Below, piece after piece: positions 41,972 to 49,048 of a stretch of DNA of 64,000 bases (its first letter is position 1; each line of letters opens with the position of its first letter). The stretch is taken from contig ONKA01000008.1 in assembly GCA_900318265.1 (NCBI GenBank), positions 17,697 to 81,696 of the forward strand. Direction: 5' to 3'. The stretch is from an uncultured Bacteroidales bacterium (GTDB taxonomy: Bacteria; Bacteroidota; Bacteroidia; Bacteroidales; F082). Position numbers and translations under genes: made by a program. The notes beneath the pieces are model-generated. The model saw only the letters and a program-made list of their open reading frames with translations, was not told where the DNA came from and ran no database searches.

Positions 41972-43249
41972 ATGATAGAAACAATATATCAACATTACCT
42001 CAAGGCTCACAAAGTCTCCACCGACAGCCGCAAGATTGAGAAAGACGCTGTTTTCTTCGCCTTGAAAGGCGAGAACTTCGACGCCAATGACTTCGCCCTG
42101 CAAGTGGCGGAGCAAGGCGAGGCCTGTCTCGTCGTCGCCGACCGCAAAGACCTGCCCAAACACGAACGCATCTTGATAGTGGACGACTCATTGAAAGCCT
42201 TGCAAGACCTCGCAGCCTACCATCGCCAACAGAGCAAAGCCATCGTGCTATCCATCACCGGCACCAACGGCAAGACAACCACCAAAGAGCTCGTCTCGGC
42301 AGTGCTGGCCAAGAAATACAACATCATCCACACGATGGGCAACCTCAACAACCACATCGGTGTACCGCTCACCCTGCTGAACATTAAACCCGAGACCGAG
42401 ATCGCCGTCGTGGAAATGGGCGCCAACCATCCAGGTGAAATCGACTTCCTCTGCAAGATCGCCGACCCTGACTACGGCCTCATCACTAACATCGGAAAAG
42501 CACATCTGGAAGGCTTCGGTAGCTTTGAGGGCGTCATCAAGACCAAGACCGAACTGTATCGACATATCAAGGCTCATGGCAAGGCCGTATTTGTCAATCA
42601 AGGCAACCCGCTGCTTTGGGAGCAATCAGAGGGACAGGAACGCATCAGCTATGGCAGGCATTGCGCTGCCTTCTGCCCTGTCGCCCCTGCTGCCTGCAAC
42701 CCGTATTTGAGCGTCGGCTGGAAGGAGCACCTTATCCAGACCCATCTCGTTGGCAGCTACAACTTCGAGAATGTGGCAGCCGCCATTGGCGTGGGTCAGT
42801 ATTTCGAGGTGGACGAGAATGCCATCATCGAAGCCTTGGAGGCTTACACACCCACCAACAGCCGTTCGCAGGTGATTGAAACCGGCAAGAACCGCATCAT
42901 CATGGATGCCTACAACGCCAACCCCACCTCCATGCGCGCCGCCTTGATCAACTTCGCCAGCATCTGCGGCGATAACAGCCTTTTGGTATTAGGCGACATG
43001 CGTGAGTTGGGCACGGCTTCCGAAGAAGAACATCGCAACATCCTGGGCTTGATGAAGGAGTTGAAATTCAAGGAGGCTTTGTTGGTCGGTTCGAACTTCA
43101 GCGCTTACAATGAGGACCCTGATTGGAAGACCTTCGATAATGTCCAGAGTCTGTGTCAATATCTTGAAAGCAGTCCAGTTAGCGGAAAGACGATACTCGT
43201 CAAAGGCTCTAATAGCATACAATTGGGGAAAGTGTTACCGCTATTGTAA
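41972..43249 (+). CDS. murF: UDP-MurNAc-tripeptide:D-Ala-D-Ala ligase
   Basis: A 425-aa Mur ligase. The N-terminal UDP-binding domain has STDSRKIEKDAVFFALKGENFDANDFA; the ATP-binding P-loop is SITGTNGKTTTKELV (about residues 92-106); MGNLNNHIGVPLTLL, VVEMGANHPGEI and ITNIGKAHLEGF are MurF signatures; the C-terminal domain has IIMDAYNANPTSMRAAL and LGDMRELG. It adds D-Ala-D-Ala to the peptidoglycan precursor in the cytosol. The gldJ-murF adjacency is also remembered from flavobacteria. The 43250-43420 spacer to anmK contains repeats. Confidence 0.96.
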   Translation: MIETIYQHYLKAHKVSTDSRKIEKDAVFFALKGENFDANDFALQVAEQGEACLVVADRKDLPKHERILIVDDSLKALQDLAAYHRQQSKAIVLSITGTNGKTTTKELVSAVLAKKYNIIHTMGNLNNHIGVPLTLLNIKPETEIAVVEMGANHPGEIDFLCKIADPDYGLITNIGKAHLEGFGSFEGVIKTKTELYRHIKAHGKAVFVNQGNPLLWEQSEGQERISYGRHCAAFCPVAPAACNPYLSVGWKEHLIQTHLVGSYNFENVAAAIGVGQYFEVDENAIIEALEAYTPTNSRSQVIETGKNRIIMDAYNANPTSMRAALINFASICGDNSLLVLGDMRELGTASEEEHRNILGLMKELKFKEALLVGSNFSAYNEDPDWKTFDNVQSLCQYLESSPVSGKTILVKGSNSIQLGKVLPLL

Positions 43250-43400
43250 CACGAGATCGGGGGCGCACCCTTTACTCCTTTAATCGTCATGGCGGAGGAA
43301 CATCCGCCATCTCCCAAGCGCGAAGACGAAGCCCTTGCGCATAGGAGATCGCGGATCAAGTCCGCGATGACGATTCAGAGAGAGAGACTCGTTCTAGTTG
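43250..43400. repeat. Intergenic repeat cluster between murF and anmK
   Basis: Contains hairpin-forming blocks GGCGGAggaacaTCCGCC (about 43291-43308) and ATCGCGGAtcaagTCCGCGAT (about 43349-43369), each followed or preceded by a GTCAT/ATGAC pair, the layout of REP/BIME-like elements. The anmK frame is open through it but without family character. Confidence 0.6.
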
Positions 43401-43420
43401 AAAGAGAAGAAAATAAACCA

Positions 43421-44476
43421 ATGAAAGAAACCACCGCCATAGGACTCATGTCGGGCAGCTCGTTAGACGGGCTGGATATCGCCCTTGTGCGCTTCCAAGA
43501 AGAGGAGGACAAATATCACTTCCAAATCTTGCAGGCCGAGACCCTACCCTATCCCGAATACTGGACCGAACAACTCTCCGAAGCCTTCCACAAACAGCCC
43601 GAAGACTTAGTGCAGTTGGACAAGGACTACGGCAAATATTTAGGCGAGCAAGTGTTGGCTTTTGCCAAGAAACACAATGCTACACCTGACTTTGTTGCTT
43701 CGCACGGCCACACCATCTTCCACCGTCCCGAGGAGCATTACACGCTTCAAATCGGTGACGGACAAGAGCTGGCCAAGGCTTGTGGCTTCACCGTCGTCAA
43801 CGATTTCCGCAGCGAGGACGTCAGCAAGAGCGGACAGGGTGCACCGCTTGTTCCTATTGGCGACAAGTTGCTTTTCGGCGACTATGAGATCTGCCTCAAC
43901 ATCGGCGGCATCGCCAACGTCTCATACGACGAAAACGGCAAGCGCATTGCCTTCGATCTCTGCATCGCCAACCAAGCCCTCAATTATCTCGCTCAGATGA
44001 AAGGTCTCCCCTACGACCGCGATGGCGAACTGGCCCGTAGCGGCGAGGTCGACATCACATTGTTGAAACAACTCAACAGGCATCCTTTCTACGGGCTGTA
44101 CCCGCCCAAGTCGTTGGGTCGTGAGTTCTTTGAAGTCAACCAAAAGGAACTCTTGCAAGGCCTCTCCGTGCCAGATTTGTTGGCCACCTTTGTGGAGCAC
44201 ATTGCCTTGCAAATCGCATTGGGAGTGAGCCATCTACCCAAGGGAAAGATCCTCGTCACCGGTGGCGGTGCGAGGAACAAATTCCTTATGGAACGCCTGC
44301 AAGCCCGCAGCTCACATGAAGTCATCATCCCCGATAAGATGATTATCGACTACAAGGAAGCCTTGGTATTTGCTTTCCTTGGACTGCTCCGCGTGGAAGG
44401 CAAGACCAATGTGCTAGCCTCAGTAACTGGGGCTGAAAGTGACAGTTGCAGTGGGAGGATTTGGAAACCCTGCTAA
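43421..44476 (+). CDS. anmK: Anhydro-N-acetylmuramic acid kinase
   Basis: A 351-aa protein, start MKETTAIGLMSGSSLDGLDIALV; the N-terminal block GLMSGSSLDG is the phosphate-binding signature of the family. Other blocks are ASHGHTIFH, LQIGDGQELA, VNDFRSEDVSKSGQGAPLVP, LNIGGIANVS, LVTGGGARNKFLMERL and a final VTGAES. It hydrolyses the anhydro ring and phosphorylates recycled anhMurNAc, feeding cell-wall sugar recycling; its place beside murF fits. A 44-codon in-frame extension upstream is repeat sequence and was excluded. Confidence 0.95.
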   Translation: MKETTAIGLMSGSSLDGLDIALVRFQEEEDKYHFQILQAETLPYPEYWTEQLSEAFHKQPEDLVQLDKDYGKYLGEQVLAFAKKHNATPDFVASHGHTIFHRPEEHYTLQIGDGQELAKACGFTVVNDFRSEDVSKSGQGAPLVPIGDKLLFGDYEICLNIGGIANVSYDENGKRIAFDLCIANQALNYLAQMKGLPYDRDGELARSGEVDITLLKQLNRHPFYGLYPPKSLGREFFEVNQKELLQGLSVPDLLATFVEHIALQIALGVSHLPKGKILVTGGGARNKFLMERLQARSSHEVIIPDKMIIDYKEALVFAFLGLLRVEGKTNVLASVTGAESDSCSGRIWKPC

Positions 44477-44616
44477 AGCATTCTGCTTCTTATTCATTTA
44501 CAGCAATATATCCGACAGCAAACGACAACAAACGACTGCTGTCGATTACAAACGTTTGTTCAACGGCTTTTTCTTAACAAAGGTTGTTTCTTTGCGGTAT
44601 TAAAACTAATAAGAAT
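44477..44616. promoter_or_regulatory. Operator-like palindromes upstream of the ORF6N gene
   Basis: CGACAGCA (44513-44520) is complementary to TGCTGTCG (44537-44544), and ACAAACGTTTGT (44548-44559) is a perfect 12-bp palindrome. A TTTCTTTG stretch near 44587-44594 may act as a degenerate -7 box. The palindromes could bind the encoded ORF6N protein; this is inference. Confidence 0.45.
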
Positions 44617-45609
44617 ATGGCAAAGAAAGAAACCAACTCAAAACTTGAAATCACAATTTGTGATATCAAAGGCATTGACAGTATCAATATAGAATCTTTG
44701 ATACGCGTAATAAGAGGCCAACAGGTGATGCTTGATTCTGATTTGGCGATGCTGTATGGTGTTGAAACCAAGAGATTGAACGAACAGGTGAAACGAAATC
44801 TCAATCGTTTTCCGGAGGATTTCATGTTTCAACTCACTCATGATGAGGCAGTTAGTCTAAGATCACAAATTGTTACCTTAAACGAAGAGAAAAATTCTTT
44901 AAGGTCGCAAATTGCGACCATAAACGAGGAAGAAGTAATCTTGAAGTCGCAAATTGCGACATCAAGTTGGGGAGGCACTCGAAAACTTCCCTATGCCTTC
45001 ACCCGCAATGGCATCGCCATGCTCAGCAGCGTTTTAAGGTCTGATACTGCTGTGGAAGTCAACATCCGCATCATGCGCGCATTTACCATGATTCCGCAAC
45101 TCGTCAATCACAACACGCAGATTATTGAGCGCATCTTCAACATTGAGCAGCATCAACAAGAAACAGACAAAACGATTAAGGTTATTCTTGATAGAATCGA
45201 GGACGTTAGTCCAAAACTCCTCCCCGAGCAAGTCTTCCCAACCGGTTGCGTCTGGGATGCATGGACTTACATCTCCGACCTCATTCGAAGTGCCCGACAA
45301 AGGATTGTCTTGATTGACAACTATGTTGACGACCGAGTACTCTCCATGTTCACAAAGCGGAAAGACGGCGTTTCAGCGACCATCTTCACTCGGCATAATG
45401 AACAATTCCTCACCGACCTTAAGAAGCACAACGCCCAATATCCCGAAATCGAGTTCATTCAACTGCCACACCGAAACCACGACCGCTTCCTGATCATCGA
45501 CGATAAAGTCTTTTTGTTGGGAGCAAGCTTGAAGGACATGGGAACGGGGCTTTGCGCGGTTACTGAGATGAAAATTGCGCCGGAGGTAATTCTAGGGTTG
45601 CTAAAGTGA
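44617..45609 (+). CDS. ORF6N-domain DNA-binding protein with C-terminal PLD-like domain
   Basis: A 330-aa protein. Residues about 24-145 form the ORF6N domain (IRGQQVMLDSDLAMLYGVETKRLNEQVKRNLNRFPEDFMFQLT ... LPYAFTRNGIAMLSSVL), a phage-derived KilA-N-like DNA-binding module. Residues about 225-330 look like one phospholipase D-type half (RIVLIDNYVDDRVLSMF, HDRFLIIDDKVFLLGASLKDMG), close to an HxK/D motif with Asp-Arg at the Lys position. The LRSQI(A/V)T segment inside ORF6N occurs three times (about residues 82-123). Start MAKKETNSK; a more distal ATG adds 11 residues. Visibly AT-richer than its neighbours and unrelated to them, so probably acquired. Exact role unknown. Confidence 0.82.
   Translation: MAKKETNSKLEITICDIKGIDSINIESLIRVIRGQQVMLDSDLAMLYGVETKRLNEQVKRNLNRFPEDFMFQLTHDEAVSLRSQIVTLNEEKNSLRSQIATINEEEVILKSQIATSSWGGTRKLPYAFTRNGIAMLSSVLRSDTAVEVNIRIMRAFTMIPQLVNHNTQIIERIFNIEQHQQETDKTIKVILDRIEDVSPKLLPEQVFPTGCVWDAWTYISDLIRSARQRIVLIDNYVDDRVLSMFTKRKDGVSATIFTRHNEQFLTDLKKHNAQYPEIEFIQLPHRNHDRFLIIDDKVFLLGASLKDMGTGLCAVTEMKIAPEVILGLLK
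44860..44985 (+). repeat. Three tandem 42-nt units inside the ORF6N gene
   Basis: Units begin at 44860, 44902 and 44944, each 14 codons long (LRSQIVTLNEEKNS, LRSQIATINEEEVI, LKSQIATSSWGG...). Units two and three carry the palindromic TCGCAAATTGCGA. The frame is preserved. Confidence 0.8.
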
Positions 45610-45709
45610 AAACAAACTACACGAATCACCAAACTACAGGATTAAGCACATTTGAGTAAACCAGGAAACGCTTTTTCTAGTGTTTTTTCTTTCCTAAAAA
45701 CTATTTCCG

Positions 45710-45717
45710 TACTTTTG
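45710..45717 (+). promoter_or_regulatory. -7 box (TACTTTTG) for the glycan operon
   Basis: TAnnTTTG match 26 bp before the GTG at 45744. An 8-bp inverted repeat CGTTTGAT...ATCAAACG (45719-45740) follows at once and would form a hairpin in the leader next to the start codon. Confidence 0.55.
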
Positions 45718-45743
45718 TCGTTTGATTCATATATCAAACGGTT

Positions 45744-47036
45744 GTGTTCAAGAAAATCCTAAATACCTTTGGCACCAAGATACTGGCGGCAGCCCTCAAC
45801 TTCGCTATTGCCATTATCATCTCCCAAACTTTGGGCGATACGGGCAAAGGTACACAGGCTCTGCTCCTGACCACCATATCCTTCATCCTTATCTTCTCCG
45901 ACATTATTTGCGGCGCAAGCATCATCTACCTCGCCCCACGCCATTCGTTCAAGAAGATTCTGGTAGCCTCCACGGTATGGGCGGCCCTCATTGGTGTGAT
46001 CATGGGCTTCGCTATCTGGCTGTTCTATCCAAAGCTGGCACCCGACTTGGTTGCACATGTAGCCATCCTGTCTTTCATCTCCTCGCTCAGCAACATCAAC
46101 TTCCGTTTCTTGGTCGGCAAGGAGGAAATCAAAAAGGCCAACTACAACACACTGCTCCAACCCGTGCTTTTGGCCTTGACTTTGGTCATCTATTATATCT
46201 TGCTGAAGCGAACCGACATCTACGGCTACGTCATCGGGCTGTATGCCGCCTACGGAGGCACTTTCCTGCTGGGTGTGTGGATGTTGAGGAAGGAATACGC
46301 CAACCTGCGTCACGACACGGACAAGGACTACAAACCCGTACTGAAAGACCTCTTCAAATACGGTTTCCTCAACCAGACAGGCCACTTCGTGCAGTTCTTC
46401 AACCTGCGCTTGAGTTACTATCTGTTGGACAAATACATCAGCGTGGGACGCGTGGGGGTGTTCTCCAATGCCCTTTCATTAGCCGAGGCCATCTGGATCA
46501 TCAGCAATAGCATCGCCCTCGTGCAATATGCCCGCATCGCCAATGCCGACGACCGCGCCTACGCGCAAAAGCTCACCCTCGACTTGGGCAAGATCTGTCT
46601 TCTTATCTCTGCCTTAGCGGTCGTGGTGTTGTGCCTGCTACCGCCTGCAGTCTACACCTTCGTCTTCGGTCCCGAGTTTGGCGAGATGGCAGGACTCATT
46701 CGCATCCTGGCACCAGGCATCTTGCTCTACTGCATTTTCCTCATCCTCGGACACTATTACTCAGGCACCGGACGTTATCAGATGAACACCTTTGCGGCAC
46801 TTTGCGGACTGGTCATCACATTCGTATGCGGCTTCACGCTGATACCACGCTATGATGTCACAGGTGCAGCCATCACCTCAGCGGTGTCGTATACGGTCAA
46901 TGCAGTGTTCCTGTTTGTGTTCTTCGTCAAGGAGTCACACTTCAAAGGCCGCGACTTCCTTTTGACCAAGAGCGAGATACAGAACTACATCGCTGGTTTG
47001 AAACAACAATTCTTGAAACAACCTACCGAAAAATGA
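45744..47036 (+). CDS. Polysaccharide flippase (Wzx/MATE-like, MviN superfamily)
   Basis: A 430-aa membrane protein with 12-14 hydrophobic helices. It starts FKKILNTFGTKILAAALNFAIAIIISQTLGDTGKGTQALL, the typical helix-1/2 region of lipid-linked oligosaccharide flippases, and ends with a conserved IAGLKQQ tail. The start is GTG 45744, the first possible codon after the promoter; no ATG is available nearby. It should move an undecaprenyl-linked glycan across the inner membrane. First gene of a three-gene operon; the methyltransferase overlaps its stop by 4 nt. Confidence 0.85.
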   Translation: MFKKILNTFGTKILAAALNFAIAIIISQTLGDTGKGTQALLLTTISFILIFSDIICGASIIYLAPRHSFKKILVASTVWAALIGVIMGFAIWLFYPKLAPDLVAHVAILSFISSLSNINFRFLVGKEEIKKANYNTLLQPVLLALTLVIYYILLKRTDIYGYVIGLYAAYGGTFLLGVWMLRKEYANLRHDTDKDYKPVLKDLFKYGFLNQTGHFVQFFNLRLSYYLLDKYISVGRVGVFSNALSLAEAIWIISNSIALVQYARIANADDRAYAQKLTLDLGKICLLISALAVVVLCLLPPAVYTFVFGPEFGEMAGLIRILAPGILLYCIFLILGHYYSGTGRYQMNTFAALCGLVITFVCGFTLIPRYDVTGAAITSAVSYTVNAVFLFVFFVKESHFKGRDFLLTKSEIQNYIAGLKQQFLKQPTEK

Positions 47037-47839
47037 ATAAACTCCATAAACTCACAAAAGCCCTTGGGCGCATCATCAGGCATCCTTATCTGCTCAACCT
47101 CGTCCTTCAAGATGAGGACAGCAACAAGGAAGACGTCATCCGGAAATATGGCCTCACCGACGGTCTGCCCGTCATCGAAATCAACGAATTGCTTCCTGAC
47201 TTCCACGAAATCGCGAAGCCTTACGCTTATCTCTCGGGTGCCACCATGCCCATCGACATTGCCTTGCTGCGTGCCTTGGCAAAACGCTATGCGGTGAAAG
47301 ACTACTTCGAAATCGGCACCTGGCGTGGCGAGAGCGTAGCCAATCTGGCCGATGTGGCAGAGCATTGCGTCACCTTCAACCTGCCGAAGGAAGACATCGT
47401 CAATCTGACCAATAACCAGCTTTATGCGGATTTGCACAGCTTCTTCAGCAAGGGTCTGACCAACGTAGAACAACTATACGGCGACTCCCAGGCTTTTGAC
47501 TTCGGGCCGCATCTCGGCAAGTATGACATGGTCTTCGTCGATGGCGACCACCATTACGAGAGCGTGAAGAAAGACACTGAGACTGCTTTCAAGTTACTGA
47601 AAGGCGAGCGCAGTATCATCGTGTGGCACGACTACGGCCTCGACCCTGAGACCATCCGCTGGGATGTGATGGGCGCCATCTTGGACGGTGCACCTGCCGA
47701 GAAGCGCAAGCATATCTATCATATCTCCAACACCTTGTGTGCCGTTTATCTGCCTGATGACTTCGCCACGCATAAGCTTGTGCCATACGAGACACCCAAG
47801 AAATACTTTGAAATTGATATCAAAACGCATATTTGCTAA
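47033..47839 (+). CDS. Class I SAM-dependent methyltransferase (Methyltransf_24-like)
   Basis: A 268-aa protein. Residues about 90-115 hold the AdoMet-binding strand YFEIGTWRGESVANLADVAEH. Further signatures are YDMVFVDGDHHYESVKKDTETAFKLLKG and SIIVWHDYGLDPE, in which the DGDHxY motif is typical of glycan or cephalosporin-hydroxylase-like methyltransferases. Sandwiched between flippase and glycosyltransferase, it probably methylates the surface glycan or a precursor. It overlaps the flippase by 4 nt and the glycosyltransferase starts 3 nt after its stop. Confidence 0.82.
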   Translation: MNKLHKLTKALGRIIRHPYLLNLVLQDEDSNKEDVIRKYGLTDGLPVIEINELLPDFHEIAKPYAYLSGATMPIDIALLRALAKRYAVKDYFEIGTWRGESVANLADVAEHCVTFNLPKEDIVNLTNNQLYADLHSFFSKGLTNVEQLYGDSQAFDFGPHLGKYDMVFVDGDHHYESVKKDTETAFKLLKGERSIIVWHDYGLDPETIRWDVMGAILDGAPAEKRKHIYHISNTLCAVYLPDDFATHKLVPYETPKKYFEIDIKTHIC

Positions 47840-47842
47840 GCG

Positions 47843-49048
47843 ATGAACGTTCTGCACCTATTGAGTTGGTTCCCCACCCCCGACGACCCCACCCTGGGCA
47901 ACTTCTGCGTCCGCATGATTGACGCATTGCCCGAGGATTGCCATTCCGTCATCCTCTCCGTTTGCGACGGCAAGGACATGACGAAATCGTTCGAGGTCAA
48001 GGAGATTCCCGGAGCGCACCATACCCATGTGCAGATTTATATCCGTCCACCGAAAATTAACGTCATTCGCAAACTCAAGATGCTGCGAATGTACCAATAT
48101 GGCTTGAAATACATCAAAAAACGTTTCTTTGACCCCGACTTGATTCATTTGCATGTCACATACCCTCTTGGCCAGGTAGCCTTGCTATGGAAGAAGCTCT
48201 TTGGCTACAAATATGTCCTTACCGAGCATTGGACCATTTACCAACCGCAGAACAAGGACGTTTTGGTCGGTAAGCTGAAGCGGAAAATCGTCAAGATTGC
48301 CAATAATGCCGAGCTCATCATGCCAGTAAGCCTTGACTTGCAGCGGTGCATGGAAGGTCACGGGGTGAATAACCGTTTTCGGGTGGTTTACAATTTGGTG
48401 AATACGGATCTTTTCAAGCTGCGCCAGCCGCCTTGCATAGATTCCAGCATACGCACAGGCCTCTGCAGGAATGACATGCAAGGCTCGATAAAGGATGACA
48501 TGCACGTCTGGAAAAAACACATCCTACATATTTCCACCTTGCGTGACGAGGCCAAGAACTTCAGCGGCATTTTACGTGTCGTTGAGCGTTTGCGCCAACA
48601 GCGCGACGACTTCGAGCTGCACGTCATCCATGACTACGAGGCGCCAGAATTCAAAGCTTTTGTAAAAGAACACCACTTGGAGGACTGCGTCATCTTCCAT
48701 GGGAAAAAGACCTCTGCCGAGGTAGCCGAAGCCTACCAACAGGCCGACTTCTTCGTATTGTTCTCCAACTTCGAGAACCTTCCTTGCGTCATTGTGGAAG
48801 CCTTTGCTAGCGGTGTGCCTGTGTTGAGCACTTCCGTCGGAGGCATCGCCGAAATCCTCTCTCCTGAAAGAGGCATCCTTATCCCACAGGGAGACGAGGA
48901 CGCTTTGTTACAAGGAATGAACCAACTGCTCGACCACAGTTCAGAATACGACCGCCAAGCCATTCGGGACTACGCCATAAAAACATTTGCTGCCCAAAAC
49001 ATTGGACAGCAAATATTTGAATCCTACAAGAAAGTCGTTATTCCTTGA
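47843..49048 (+). CDS. Glycosyltransferase family 4 (GT-B)
   Basis: A 401-aa retaining glycosyltransferase. The N-terminal acceptor domain begins VLHLLSWFPTPDDPTLGNFCVRM; the C-terminal donor domain has HILHISTLRDEAKNFSGILRVV and the E-x7-E motif in FENLPCVIVEAFASGVPVLSTSVGGIAE. About residues 194-222 (PPCIDSSIRTGLCRNDMQGS...DDMHVW) look foreign to the fold and coincide with a repeat-like DNA segment (48424-48512) in frame. It should add a sugar to the lipid-linked glycan handled by the flippase. Its end overlaps the convergent C10 peptidase by 11 nt. Confidence 0.88.
   Translation: MNVLHLLSWFPTPDDPTLGNFCVRMIDALPEDCHSVILSVCDGKDMTKSFEVKEIPGAHHTHVQIYIRPPKINVIRKLKMLRMYQYGLKYIKKRFFDPDLIHLHVTYPLGQVALLWKKLFGYKYVLTEHWTIYQPQNKDVLVGKLKRKIVKIANNAELIMPVSLDLQRCMEGHGVNNRFRVVYNLVNTDLFKLRQPPCIDSSIRTGLCRNDMQGSIKDDMHVWKKHILHISTLRDEAKNFSGILRVVERLRQQRDDFELHVIHDYEAPEFKAFVKEHHLEDCVIFHGKKTSAEVAEAYQQADFFVLFSNFENLPCVIVEAFASGVPVLSTSVGGIAEILSPERGILIPQGDEDALLQGMNQLLDHSSEYDRQAIRDYAIKTFAAQNIGQQIFESYKKVVIP

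Noticed and set aside
43305-43370. The palindromes before anmK as a rho-independent terminator for murF.
   Set aside because: The stems are not followed by T-runs and share the layout of intergenic repeat elements.
43289-43420. A 44-residue N-terminal extension of anmK.
   Set aside because: The DNA is intergenic repeat sequence, and the family N-terminus (TAIGLMSGSSLDG) follows directly after ATG 43421.
44477-45609. Prophage remnant, because of the ORF6N domain.
   Set aside because: No integrase, attachment repeats, structural phage genes or other phage-like neighbours; a single acquired gene is simpler.
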